Source: Liolophura sinensis
Taxonomy: Eukaryota > Mollusca > Polyplacophora > Chitonida > Chitonidae
Assembly: GCF_032854445.1 (NCBI RefSeq)
Contig: NC_088306.1
Span: 25,145,764 to 25,209,763 of the forward strand
DNA: 64,000 nt
Reading direction: 5' to 3'
Below the pieces are notes generated by a model that saw only the letters and a list, made by a program, of their open reading frames with translations, did no database searches and was not told where the DNA came from. Positions 37,317-48,866 of this stretch are shown in pieces. Positions within the stretch are counted from its first letter, which is position 1, and the number at the start of each line of letters is the position of its first letter. The translations under genes and the position numbers were made by a program.

Positions 37317-38185
37317 GTAAGTTCGGATTCGGTCCGTTATTGCTTTCCGTTCTTTATGTATTTTAGGTTCATTTAATTTTGAGGGAACTGTATGATGCTA
37401 GAGATTTTATTTCAGATCAAAATGGTCTAAGACCCACAATTTTAATTAATAATACGGTCCTAATGCTAATTAATGCTAATTAGTGCAATAAATATCACCA
37501 TAATTAGTGCAGAGCAAAGGGGGCATGGGCTTAATCCTAATATGTTTGCATGAGATCTTATTATTGTTGAAAAGGAGCAATTAAATGATGCAAATTGAGC
37601 TTCTCGACATCTAGCCTTGTTTGGACATAGCTCACGTTTTTCCTTTTACAAAACATTAAGGGTTAGGACATACTCTTGTGGATACATCTGTTATTTACAG
37701 AACAGAGTTGTTGAATTAATAAATTTCTGATTTTGTGTTGTCGTGTGGGATTTGTGGCACATGAAAGTAGGCGTTTCGTCACCACTATACTGCAATCAGT
37801 GCATCACCGCATGTAAACTCATCCAAGCGGAGGGTTTTGTAAAAGTAAACACTTGGTTGTTAATGTGAAATAATGCAAGTATCATATTCTGGCCGAGTAT
37901 CGTCAAACCGCAGAGTTTCGTCAAACCAAAGAGACGCCCAAAATGTTACGTATGTTCGTTTAGCAAGGAAAATATCACTTTCACATTTTTGGCTTAGGCA
38001 TTGTAGATCTTGATGCTTTTGTGGTTTTATGTGCTGATATGTATTGGATATGCTGTTATATGGAATGGGTATACCGTCACATATCTCTCCATCACATGGG
38101 GGCGTTATGAAATCTATCCTCAAGTAGGGTTGATACGATTACAGAGGATATTTATCTAACGGCTATTTCACGTACTGATTCTCAG
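37317..38185 (+). other. Intron 5
   Basis: AT-rich; no repeats or exons recognised. Confidence 0.6.
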
Positions 38186-38350
38186 GTTTATTCGGAAGAT
38201 GATAGCGTCTACGACGACAGAATGGAAAGTGAGGGGGGTAGCGGTGAAAACAGCGATGCGTTTCCGGAACCGCCGGAATTACGGAAACTCAGTGTGAACA
38301 AAAACTCGGGCGAAACCGTCCTTCATCGAGCTGCCCGGCTCGGTTACGAG
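38186..38350 (+). CDS. BCOR-like: BCOR-like exon 6: acidic segment and start of ankyrin repeat 1
   Basis: This 165-nt exon, phase 0 at both ends, encodes residues 1499-1553. It starts acidic ([14 protein letters not shown]) and passes into [19 protein letters not shown] then LGYE, followed by donor GAG|GTAAGG. The last part matches the opening of the BCOR ankyrin domain very closely (the family has an RKL[20 protein letters not shown] pattern). That pattern was the decisive cue for naming the gene. Confidence 0.95.
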
Positions 38351-39473
38351 GTAAGGCTAGACTAATCGATAAGGAATCCATTGTTCCATTCCAACGATAA
38401 ACTAGACGCTGATCGATATACCAAGAAGACTTTGCACGGAGACAATGGCTTTGTGAGTTGTCGGCTTAGGAGAGAATCCTCAACCCCAAGCGGAACGCCC
38501 CTGTGGCAAGACATCGGAATGAAAGACAGAAATTAAAGTAGCTAAAGACAAAATGAGCAGAATGCAAGGAAGTAGGGTGAGGTTTGAGTAGCTGTTCAGA
38601 CTTGTGCTTCCAATATTGTTTGCACGAACACCTGATCCATCCTCAGCGTTGTGTTGGGGAATAGTTACTAATGGGTTGCCATAGTGACGGAGTTCAAGCA
38701 ACTGAATTCACGAAGTCCTGCAAGTCGGGTGCTTTGAGATCGAATCCAGTGTCCGGAGATCTTTTGTTTGTTTGACGTGTGTGTCAGACGTGGCCTGAAA
38801 CATTTTGGTTGTTTTCTCTTTTCTTTTCTCTTTGTTTTCTGTTTTTCTTAGAATAACAAGTATATGTATATATGACACAGCATTATCGATGTAATGGATT
38901 ATGTATTTTGTGCTAGCTACCTTAGATACTAAACTGCGTAGGAAATGTTTGAAAATGTTTGCTGTGTAGCAAAGCTTTATTCTTAAAACTCTTAACTCTC
39001 ACTCGGGTGTCTATATTTGCTGGTTCCTTGTTTCTAATCTGCAATCATTCTGTAATGATAAAGGTATGACACAGCTGTTCATGACGCATCTCTCCATGAC
39101 ACATCTCTCCATGACCAGCTTTTCTTCCTGATTATTACAATTTGATCTAAACTGTATGACTAACATCTGCAAGATCACATGGCTCCCTCTCTGTGATGGT
39201 GTCACGACAGACGATTTGCGCACTGACCCAGCAGCCTCTCACCAATGCTGTCATTGTGAGTTCAGGTCCGGCTCATGGTTGCTTCCTCTCCCATGGGAAG
39301 ATCTGCCAGCAGCCTGTGAATGGTCGTGGGATTCCCACGGGCTCTACCCATTTTCCTCCTACCATAATGCTGGCCGCTGTCGTATGTGTGAAATATTCCT
39401 GAGTACGGAGTAAATCACCAATAAATAAATAAATAAACAGAATAATATTTTTTTCCGTATGTTCTGCTTCTAG
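38351..39473 (+). other. Intron 6
   Basis: Contains a SINE-A copy at its 3' end and a tRNA-like head remnant near 38,720-38,755 (GAGATCGAATCC). Confidence 0.6.
39205..39437 (+). mobile_element. SINE-A copy next to the exon 7 acceptor
   Basis: CACTGACCCAGCAGC, diverged B-box GTGAGTTCAGGTCC, core CATAATGCTGGCCGC, tail ending in TAAA repeats at 39,437. Head degraded. Confidence 0.85.
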
Positions 39474-39640
39474 GAGGTTGCCCTCTTCTGCCTCCGCACT
39501 CAGCTCGTGGACGTAAACGCTCGGGACAACGCCGGCTACACCCCACTCCACGAGGGATGTGTGGGTGGTCAGACTATCATAGTCCGACATCTCCTGGCCC
39601 ACGGGGCTAACCCTAATGTCTGCACACAAGATGGCGTCAG
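39474..39640 (+). CDS. BCOR-like: BCOR-like exon 7: ankyrin repeats 1-2
   Basis: This 167-nt exon, phase 0 to phase 2, encodes residues 1554-1608. It completes repeat 1 (EVALFCLR, VDVNARD) and gives all of repeat 2: NAGYTPLHEGC, then GGQTIIVRHLLAHGANPNV, then CTQDGV. The TPLH turn, the VRHLL helix and the GANPN loop are canonical. The acceptor is GCTTCTAG and the donor CAG|GTAAGT. The TAAA tail of a SINE-A copy ends only 36 bases before the exon. Confidence 0.97.
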
Positions 39641-39959
39641 GTAAGTAGAAAGGTTATGTGATTTATTTTACGTTCACAAGAAAAACATGTCAGAAGACGC
39701 GACGTATGCGCATTTCAAAACTGTACCTCACGAGTAAGAAGAAGAAGAAAACAACAAAACGAACGTCCAAAACAACAGCAACAACACCATCTCATAGACA
39801 TGCTTGTCGCAAGTGTACTTCATAAAACATGCCTTTGTTACACATGTTGTCTTCAGATTGGAGTCGAATTCGTAATAGGTGCGACCTCCTGCAAAAAGCC
39901 TCCGTTGTCTTGTATCCAGGTCCCTCGTTATGGCCCATGTTAAAAATAGGAACTATCAA

Positions 39960-40145
39960 ATTGAACTGACCGACCGACAGGCAGACAGACAGGCAGACAG
40001 ACAGACAGATAGACAGGCAGACAGATAGACAGGACCGACAGACAGGCCGGCAAAAGGGCCAGCAGAGGAGCTGACAGACGGGCTGATAGACAGACCGACG
40101 GATCGACAGACAGATATAGATACATACCGATCGAACCGACCGACC

Positions 40146-40180
<35 letters not shown>

Positions 40181-40262
40181 CGACCGACCGACCAGCACAC
40201 ACAGACCAGCACACACAAACCAGCACACACAAACCAGCACACACAAACCAGCACACAAAGAC
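39960..40262. repeat. Compound microsatellite (GACA/GACC) and 14-bp repeat
   Basis: Runs of GACAGACAGGCAGACAG and GACCGACCGACC to about 40,192, then AACCAGCACACACA units of 14 bp. The minus-strand long frames of Ser-Val-Cys-Leu are just this repeat translated. Confidence 0.93.
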
Positions 40263-41734
40263 AGGCACACAATAAGACCAAGCCATATACAGAGCTGCTC
40301 AACGTAACGGAAAACCTTTAGAACGCTGTCATATTATCGATGCCAAGCTAACAGTTCTGGATAGCTTTGCAAATTACACTGCATGGCGATGTCCAGTTTT
40401 ACCTAATAAACCACGAGGTTTTTCTGTTGTATTATATGAGCACCACGTCACCAGTTTGCTGAGAAGACGTCATTACAAAGACAGGAGTAAACAATAGAAT
40501 ATCTAGCTTTGGCTCATGTTTCGTTGCGATGGAAAGATTTCCGACTGAAACAATCCCCTAGCGTGCGGTAAAAGAGCCGTCAAATGAGATAAATTTGTCT
40601 GATATGAGACAAGGTGTGTGTACAGTTCATATGCTCCACAGTAACGCACCTCTATTTTTCTTTGTTTATTTGTAACTTTTCCGTCTGCCGAATTGCGCCT
40701 CTGGAATCTTGTCTGACCGTTCTCAAACGTTAATGCTTTGTGTGTTGTAATGCCGCCAGACACAGATACATTTATACAATACAGAAGTCTGCACATGTAA
40801 CTAGGCTTAGACCCGACCAGCCGTATCACTAGCAATCGTTATCGCTATTTGGGTCGCTGCGTAGTTCGGATGACACAGTTGCGCAGAAAGCTTGGAACCA
40901 TGCCAAGATTTTCACAGCGCTCGCCGAGGTGTGTTCACGGTGGGTGATAAACAAGCTGGCGAAGAATTACCGACACAGCGGGTTGCGCACGTGTAGTGAG
41001 ACATCACGTGACATCATGTATTAACAACAAGTTTTTATACAGAGCATGGCATTGAGCTGTCAAACTACCTACGAAATGAACAACTTTAACATTAATATTG
41101 CTGTGATGACCTGAAAACACAAGTTCGATTCTGGCTGCACTTGTTCGCAGTCGTAGAGCTTCTGTGTTGATGTAACTGTTTTTAACACAATTGCACATAT
41201 TCTGTTTATATTTGTTTAGCTTCCGCTGTGTGACCGGTGAAAACTACACATTTCATCTTTCGACTCCTTGTCAAGTCAGATGCGCAATACGTGTCTAATT
41301 GTTTTATTACGACACACTTAGTTAGCAGTTATTTTTTAATTTAATGTTTGTTCATTGATTTAATTTACCTATCTATTATGAATTTAAAAGCAACCATAAA
41401 TCCTATGCTAATATGTGCTAAAATGTCTGTTTTGTCCAGCATATAGTGATTAGACAAAAACATGCACCAAGGTATTGCTAATTTGGTAACTAAAACAATT
41501 GCCAAATCACCAATTTATATGACAAAATAGTTTTAATTCCGTAAATAAAGACAGCGCCCAAAATACCATCTATGACAAAAGCAATTTTTGTTCGGTACTT
41601 AAAAACTATGACAAAAAGAACAATTCTCTCACTTAGCACGAATTGTCCAGACCCCGAAACATATTGTCCTTCAGACTTGCGACAGCTAGGTCCGATCTCG
41701 CGATCTCCGTTACGAAATACATCAGTGTGTGAGA

Positions 41735-41914
41735 TTTTATTTATTTATTTATTTATTTATTTGATTGGTGTTTTACGCCGTACTCAAGAATATTTCACTT
41801 ATACGAGGGCGGCCAGCATTATGGTGGGTGGAAACCGGGCACAGCCCGGGGGACACCCACGACCATCCGCAGGTTGCTGACAGACCTTCCCACTTACGGT
41901 CGGAGAGGAAGCAG
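41735..41914 (-). mobile_element. SINE-A copy, head missing
   Basis: TAAA tail with at least six units, ATTCTTGAGTACGGCGTAAA and core in reverse, ending at GGTCGGAGAGGAAGC. A tail of another SINE type (GACATTAAACCCCAAGCACT, then CACT repeats) follows to 41,983. Confidence 0.85.
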
Positions 41915-42818
41915 TGTGTGAGAGCGATGGAGACGGTTGAGTACGACATTAAACCCCAAGCACTCACTCACTCACTCACTCGACGGAGACGTACCGCTTT
42001 GAGCTGTAACAGGTGTTCGTAGTTGTGTTCCAAATAGGCCTGTGCAATGTTAATATATGTATCTGAACACAGTTACTTAAGGCAGTGATCCACGCACATT
42101 TAGGCGGAACGAAAGTCGCTCTAGACTTCACGACCACGTGAGAAGCAGATTTCATTATTTCCTTTGAAGAAAAGCTGGCAGAGAATCTCTTCGGATCGAA
42201 AGAGAATGGGCTGTTTGTGTATTGCCTGGGCGGACGATCAGCTCACCGCCGCATTGTCACGCTCAACCACAATCGGGGTTCAAAATGTCAGCCGCGTAAC
42301 TATGGTTGGCTTGTGTCTAATGCAAACGCGTTGTTAAGCTATAGGTCTAAATACATCTGAGTATTTTGTGAGCTCTAACCCTGAACAATACAGCTCGAGC
42401 CTCAACTTGCGTGATGTTTGCAACACCGGTCTACCAATGACCTACATATATGCGTATGTGCATAAGTGGCGGGGTAGCTCTGCGGTAAGATCATTGGCAT
42501 ATATATTGGTGTAAACTTGTACGATTGCTCGAGCTGAAATTGATATGGTAATAGTGTAACAACTTGTCCCACAAATCAACGGATTGCTGCGGCTAGTTTA
42601 CTTTGAAAAGATATACTTGCTGATATCACCTTTGGAATAGCCCCAATTCGCCGTTGTTGTTGAATTGAAATCACATTCCAAATATTTTGTATCTTTAGAT
42701 GTTTTGCATTGTCCATACTGCAGTAACCATTCCAGTCTAATTTCCCCGATACACAGCCGCTGGCTCAGTTCACCAGAAAGTTACTCTCTAATTGGCACTT
42801 CACCACTAAGGTCATAGG

Positions 42819-42948
42819 GGGCCTCCGTGGCTCAGTCGGTTAGCGCGCTAGCGCAGCGTAGTGACCCAGAAGCCTCTCACCAATGCGGTCGCTGTGAGTT
42901 CAAGACCAGCTCATGCTGGCTTCCTCTCCGGCCGTACGTGGGAAGGTA
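42819..42948 (+). mobile_element. SINE-A head-only insertion with target-site duplication
   Basis: Only the first 130 bases of the element are present: intact A-box TGGCTCAGTCGG, B-box GAGTTCAAGACC, ending at CCGTACGTGGGAAGGTA. The flanks carry a perfect 14-base direct repeat, ACTAAGGTCATAGG (42,805-42,818 and 42,949-42,962), so the piece inserted as it stands instead of being cut down later. Confidence 0.9.
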
Positions 42949-44411
42949 ACTAAGGTCATAGGCTTCAGTCCAGCTTTGGCTAGTTAGGTGACGGCTTGAG
43001 GTTAGAAAACTTTTTTCTAGGCCTCAAAAGAAAACCTGTATTTACGATTGTGATTTATGGTTTGTCGCACAACAATTGTTGCTTCGAATCAGCGAATTTC
43101 TCATTTTGAAACTCGATCTCGCATCGAAAATCTCCCATGGTAATCCCTCAATATGTTTTATTCAGAATCGCCCGTCTTTAGCCGAAAATCGGGGGTCAGA
43201 ATATGAATACATGATTGAGTGAATGATTGTGGTTTAATATCAGATTGACAGCATTTCAACCATATCGTGGCAAGAACATATTATCGAAGAAAAATCACTG
43301 ATAAAAAAATTATCAGTTCCTTTATTGTAATATCCCCATATTAATTGATTTTCAAAGAGTTGCGTTGTCGAAATACACTCATTAGACGTTTCCTTTTACG
43401 TTTCCTTGTATAAGGTGTCTCTAATGAGGCTATGTTCCAGAGTCCAGATCGAAGACACAGGTCCCCCCTTTTGCTACCGGCAGTTCACCATCAACGGTTA
43501 TTTATTCGCCCTCCCGCGGCATTATCAGGCTGATGTCAATGCTCAGCCAAAATTATGTCGACTTCACGCCTATACAACCACAGCCAATAAACCGCATTCC
43601 AGTTCCTGCATGGAAAGAGAGTAGATTTCTGTTATCTACTACACGCTTCGCTTTTCTATTGTCACAATGTAACTTGACAACACAGTTTGCTGTCCTTGCA
43701 GCATGCGTGCTTGTATAAGTTTGTCCCAAAGGAATATTCGTGTACCGCTTGCTTAGTCGTAAGAAAAAAATAGCAGGAAAAGTCATTTTCGATGTTATAT
43801 TTGATCTAGGGCACGGAGATCGTGGTTACCTACGTCAGATGACTTAACGTTGCCATAGCGATGAACGAAGTCTCGTGCGGAACCTTTGTTTTATTCACGT
43901 CATGATCTGAGCTGCCCCTCGTGCCGAGTTCGTTCGTCACTGACTGAAATTTTGGCAGCCGTCCAACTCAAGGAGCAGTCACGTAACGAAGCGCATGAAC
44001 GTTGTCTAAAAATAAAGCACCCGTAAATTTATCAGCTGTAAGACAAGAGATGATCGTGCTTGCGGAGATTTAAATATCTCGGCAATAAATACGCACTGAT
44101 CTATATGTATAAATAGGAGCATAATATATTGGACGAGTCGGCTTCGGCTATATCTTCCGTTATTATTCACTGATGTATATGCATATATTATAACGCCTAC
44201 TTATATTTCTGATTATCATAACGTATATGTACAGTCTTTATGCGTTGTAATGAATAGTGTCATTTTAAAAACTATTTTAAGCGTATGTATACACAGCGTA
44301 CTTGTAATTGCGACAACAGAAATAAGGCAATGGGTTTTGCGTAAAACAAAGATTAAACATATCAGTGTACTGTTATGTAGCCTTGTTTATGGATATTGAG
44401 TGTCGTATGAT

Positions 44412-44552
44412 ATGGTTTATTTATTTGATTTGTGTTTTTACCCCGTAATATTTCACCTATACGAGGGCAGCCGGCATTATGGTGGGAGGAAAGTGGACAG
44501 AGCAGGGGGAAAGCCACGACCATCCACAGGTTGTGTGACAGACCTTCCCACG
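44412..44552 (-). mobile_element. SINE-A fragment, tail and core
   Basis: TATTTATTTGAT, then CGGCATTATGGTGGGAGGAA and GACAGACCTTCCCACG; head absent and tail diverged. Confidence 0.75.
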
Positions 44553-45417
44553 CATGATGCGTCGTCGTAATGCCGTGTTTGGCTGATCCAGAATGTCATG
44601 AGATATGATACTACATTGCTTCCGATATTATAGACGCTATATCTCTATTCTTCCGAAAAAAATATGCAAATTTTTTCGCTGTAGGACTTTTATCTGAATC
44701 TAGTTTAGCTTGATTCATCGGGCGTGACGAGAGTATGTAGGCGGGTTTTTGGAAGGTTACACAACAGCATAGTATTGCGCTATTTTCGGCATTTCAATGC
44801 GGAATACGTAAATGTCGTTATCGAGACTGTTGGGACTGAAGTAGGTATTGGCTGTATGACGTGCTGAGCAAGCAGCGCAGATAAGCGCGTCAGTGGCTTG
44901 TATTGATGGACAGAGTCCTACGTAAGAGAGAGAAGGGCAAGGGAGAAAAAACGCGAAACCACGAAATTCGATCGTCTACCTCATATCCCTTCCGGATCGT
45001 TTCTGTCGGTATTTACAGACGACAGTGACCTTATCGATACCCCAGTGTTTGAGTTGAAAATCGACTCTTCACAATGCGCAAGTCCCCCCAAGGCTGTGTA
45101 CATGTCTGACAGCGGCACGAGGTATACCGGAAGATGACCCGTAACTTGTGTAACAGTCCAAGTCCAAGTGAATTTAAAATGTCAGGGCTTCAAATTTCAA
45201 AAACATCAACTATTAATACAGTGACCGGGAGTGAAAAAAAAATAAGGAATATAAATATCCACACTTGTCATTTATCCACACAGTCAGTGCTAAATGCCAA
45301 TTGAATAAATAAGCACAGAAATAGCTCACATCACGTGCTAGTGATACAGCTTCTTCATTTTTAGTGGAGAGTGATTAGTTTGTTAACGCTGCCGACCATG
45401 TATCAGCTTTGTTGCCC

Positions 45418-45525
45418 GCAACCTGCGGATGATCCTGGGTTTACCCCGGCCTCTACCCCTTTCCCTCCCACCATAACGCTGGCGTATAAGTGAAATATTC
45501 TTGAGTACGGCGTAAAACACATATC
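45418..45525 (+). mobile_element. SINE-A fragment, 3' half
   Basis: GCAACCTGCGGATGATCC to ATTCTTGAGTACGGCGTAAA. Confidence 0.8.
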
Positions 45526-45852
45526 AAAGAAAAAACACATTAAACTTTAAATCGATAAACGTAGTGTGAGCCTAATACACTGTAAAAACTGGTACATTAA
45601 ATGTAACGAATAATATTATTTTTTTAGAGTTATGGTACAGTATAGATTGTGATCTGCTTATTTACATGTATTTCATTGTTGTTCAATGCCGTACTCAAGA
45701 GTTTTTCACTTAGAATATAGATTCTTTTACTCCAAAATAATATTATGTTACCAACAACGCATTACGCCAAGAAAAGTATTCTGCTGGAGTAATGTAACAA
45801 ATCTTTCATAAATGTATTGTGTGATTGTAATACTAACCTAATCTAATCTGTC

Positions 45853-46086
45853 AAGGGCTCTCCTTGACTGAGGGGGTTAGCATGCCACCATTGGCAATGA
45901 CCCAGAAGCCAATGCGGCCGAGGTGAGTTCAAGTCCAGGTCATGCTGGCTTCTTCTCCGGTCGTACGTGGGATTGTCATGTATTTGCCCGGGTTCTGTCT
46001 GGTTTCCTCCCACCATAATGCTTGCGCTGTCATATAAGTGACAATTTTCTTATGTACGATGTAAGACACTAATCAAATAAATAAGT
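45853..46086 (+). mobile_element. SINE-A copy, diverged
   Basis: Head CTGAGGGGGTTAGCATG, B-box GTGAGTTCAAGTCC, core CCACCATAATGCT, TAAA tail; one internal deletion. Confidence 0.8.
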
Positions 46087-46289
46087 CTGTCTAAACACAG
46101 AAAACGGTGTTCTGTCAGTCGGACAGAGTTTTTGTAATGTAACCCATTCCCAGTAGAAACTGATTCTACGGTCGTAGCAGTTTAATTAATACTTGCATTG
46201 CTAGAGATTATATCGGTAGGATTGATATATCCCCTGCTCTCATTGCATGCCCAGTTTGTTTTCATCTAGTATCGGGTACATATCTGTAC

Positions 46290-46440
46290 ATCAGCCGTGG
46301 CGGAGTTTGTCAGTACTTGCCAGAAGTCGGTGGTTTATATACCCCGCCGCACGTCCCACCCATAAAACCGATATCCTATAAGGAAAAATTTTTAGCGCTT
46401 AAAAACAGTCAAATGAATAAATAAATAAGTAAATAAATAA
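46290..46440 (+). mobile_element. SINE-C copy
   Basis: CCGTGGCGGAGTTTGTCAGT, GCCAGAAGTCGGTGGTTTAT, CCCATAAAACCG and a TAAA tail. Related pieces occur at 50.7, 60.2 and 62.4 kb, defining a third family. Confidence 0.55.
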
Positions 46441-46469
46441 AATTACATTATCACACCTAACTGCAGCTA

Positions 46470-46930
46470 CTGTGAACTGTACAGTACCATTTGTCACATT
46501 TCAGGCCAATACAGTACCATTTATCACATTTCAGGGCCAATACAGTACCCTTGGTCACATACAGTATCATTTGTTACATTCCTGGCCTATACAGTATGTT
46601 TTGTTACATATCACGCATAAGCAGCATCCTTTGTTACATTCAGGCCTATACAGTACCCTTTATAACATTTCATGCCTATACGGTACCCTTTTTCACATTC
46701 CAGGCCTATACAGTATCATTTGTTACATTCCAGGCCTATACAGTATCATTTGTTACATTCCAGGCCTATACAGTATCATTTATTACATTCCAGTCTTATA
46801 CAGTATCCTTTGTTACGTTCCAGTCTTTATACAGTATCCTTTGTTACATTCCAGGCCTATACAGTATCATTTGTTACATATCACGTCTAAGCAGCATCTT
46901 TGTTACATTCCAGGCCTATACAGTACCCTG
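46470..46930. repeat. 30-bp minisatellite spanning the exon 8 acceptor
   Basis: About 15 units whose best form is TTTGTTACATTCCAGGCCTA followed by TACAGTATCA. Each good unit holds a full 3' splice site (TTTGTTACATTCCAG|G). The last unit supplies the real acceptor of exon 8 and its first codons. Older, diverged units are at the 5' end and the most regular ones at 46,690-46,790. One unit near 46,830 has an extra base and the last complete unit lacks one. Confidence 0.93.
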
Positions 46931-47038
46931 TGAAGAACGATAACGCCGACGTAGTCCGGCTCCTACTCTCCTACGGCGCTGATCCGTTGCTTGACACCCA
47001 CGAAGCCATTTCTCCAGAGATGCTCGCCTTAATCACTG
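46914..47038 (+). CDS. BCOR-like: BCOR-like exon 8: ankyrin repeat 3, first codons inside a minisatellite
   Basis: This 125-nt exon runs from acceptor ACATTCCAG to donor ACTG|GTAAGT, phase 2 to phase 1. It completes an Arg codon with exon 7 and reads PIQYPVKNDNADVV, then RLLLSYGADPLLDT. The RLLLSYGADP stretch and the distance to it match BCOR exactly. The usual PLH-x-A turn of the repeat reads PIQYP here, because the first 15 or so bases are the last unit of the 30-bp array just upstream. This is the only acceptor in the array that gives an open frame through the exon. The Pro in place of Ala may weaken the repeat. Confidence 0.88.
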
Positions 47039-47245
47039 GTAAGTCACGTGACGTCTAGTAGTTTGGGTTTTCTAGCTTTGCTTGACCAGTTCCCATTTAT
47101 TAAAGACGATGGCTTGCTCACCGTGTAGTGTAGTCTATAGTGTTATCGCTAAGAGGTGACGTCTCCAAAGAATTGTCGTTCTATTAGTAGAACGTATCAG
47201 ACAGGGTCGTGTAGGCGGAGCAGAAGTGAACGTAGGGTTTAAGGG

Positions 47246-47455
47246 ACTTATTTGTGTATTTGTTTGGTATCTTACCCGTACTCAAGAATATTTCGCTTAT
47301 TCCCACGGCAACTAACGTTATGGTGGGAGGAAACCGGGACGAATCTCGGGGACACGAAAGACCATCCGCAGGTGGCTGGAACACTTTCCGGCGTGCGACC
47401 GAAGAAGGAGCCAGCATCAGCTGGACTTGATATCGCGTCGACCACCTCTGTGGAT
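47246..47455 (-). mobile_element. SINE-A copy, diverged
   Basis: Reverse tail CCGTACTCAAGAATATTTCG, core GTTATGGTGGGAGGAAACC, then CCAGCATCAGCTGGACTTGA. Confidence 0.8.
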
Positions 47456-47716
47456 AGATGGAAGACTACTGGCGAACACAGCCGTGACGTAACTTGCGAC
47501 CAGTTTAATAGCAGCGATGACGTACCAAAGGGTCACTCTTAAATCTAACTTGTGTTCAGCTTTGAGAAATGGGATCGACATGTGGTTCAGTGACTAAATT
47601 AAGGTTCTTCGAAACTCTTACTACGAGGTACACAAGGTGTGGATTCAATCCGGGCTCTGGTTAGGATTTTTTTTTAAAATTCCCTCTTCCTCCCATTGTT
47701 TCGTTGGGTGACACAT

Positions 47717-47834
47717 ACGGCCGGAGAGGAAGCCAGCATGAGATGGACTTGATCTCACAGCGATCGCACTGGTGAGAGGCTCCTGGGTCATTACGCTGCG
47801 CTAGCGCGCTAACCGACTGAGCCACGGAGGCCCC
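47717..47834 (-). mobile_element. SINE-A head-only fragment
   Basis: Only the 5' 118 bases of the element, in reverse, ending with intact GAGCCACGGAGGCCCC. It is cut at almost the same place as the 42.8-kb copy. No clear target-site duplication seen. Confidence 0.85.
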
Positions 47835-48718
47835 TCCATCTAACGTTTTAGGAACCAGCCTGTTGTTATTTTCGTGACTGTATAGCGCCGTAGGCTCAAA
47901 TGTTACTTTTGCTAAGAATCAAGGCCTTGAATGTGAAACCAAATTATGTTAGTTAACAAATCCTGCAAGGGTTTAGTTTTGCTTATGGAAGAACATTGCT
48001 TCTACGTAAAGCGGTCTTGTACACCACGTGCTCATGACGTATAGGGTCACATGGTTGAATCACCGCAAGCTTAATTTGGGTCAGCCTCAATCCACATAAG
48101 CTGTCACATACCTGGACAGGTGTTGAGGAGGTAAGGCACAAACTAGTTCCCAGTGCGTTAAATAACACGTAACAAAAAGTGACAAATATGTTTTGTGTGG
48201 TGTAGGTCCCACGAGTAGTTTAGGGAAACGCCATTTCCTGAGGATTTTCATTTTGTTTAAAGCGGAAATCACTTTGTAAAATGTCGACTACTTTGGTACA
48301 GACGCCGTGGTGTGCTTGTTTGTCCTATACGCACGCCGACAGCCAAACTCTCGCGAGACGTCGATCAATATCACCCAGATCCAGACGGACAGTCTTGTCG
48401 CTTGGCAAATCCATTATTTTTGAAAACGGATGATATATTTCTGTGCTGTATTCTTTTCCCATGTGTAGTCGGGACCGTTACAGCTATAGCGTCAAATCTG
48501 ACATTCAGATGTTATTGATCAATTTGGTCCAGGTATCCCGTATCCACCGTCTCACCACCTTTGTGCAGATATCTCCATGTTTTCTGAGTGAAAATTTGAA
48601 AGCTCCGAAAAGGTACTATTCTAGAGATCTAGGCAAAATTATTCACCGGATTGAATGAGTGAATGATTCCGTCTAACGTCACTTTGGCAACTACTTAATA
48701 ATGGTGTAATAAGTGCTA

Positions 48719-48866
48719 AGGTCTGGCAGCAACCTGCGAATGGTCGTGGGTTTCCTCTCGGCTCCACCCGGTTTCCTCCCACCATAATGCTGGCTGCCGT
48801 CGTATAAAAGAAATATTCTTGAGTACGGCGTACAACACCAGTCGAATAAATCAAATAAATAAATAA
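48719..48866 (+). mobile_element. SINE-A copy, 5' truncated
   Basis: GGCAGCAACCTGCGAATGG to a TAAA tail. It is preceded at 48,650 by a short piece of another SINE tail type (GAGTGAATGATTCCGTCTAA). Confidence 0.85.

Larger units (their letters stand above)
39641..46913 (+). other. Intron 7, the largest, dense in repeats
   Basis: Holds the GACA-type microsatellite at 40 kb, six SINE-A pieces, a SINE-C copy and the 30-bp minisatellite at its 3' end. The stretches 40.3-41.7, 42.0-42.8 and 43.0-44.4 kb look unique and carry no recognisable gene. Confidence 0.6.

Noticed and set aside
39792-40302. Three long minus-strand frames rich in Ser, Val, Cys and Leu (up to 164 codons)
   Set aside because: They are the GACA/GACC microsatellite and the AACCAGCACACACA repeat translated; all three frames are open because of the period.
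46472-46943. Open frames of 150 and 153 codons
   Set aside because: They are the 30-bp array read through. No start context or homology. They matter only because they stop just inside exon 8.
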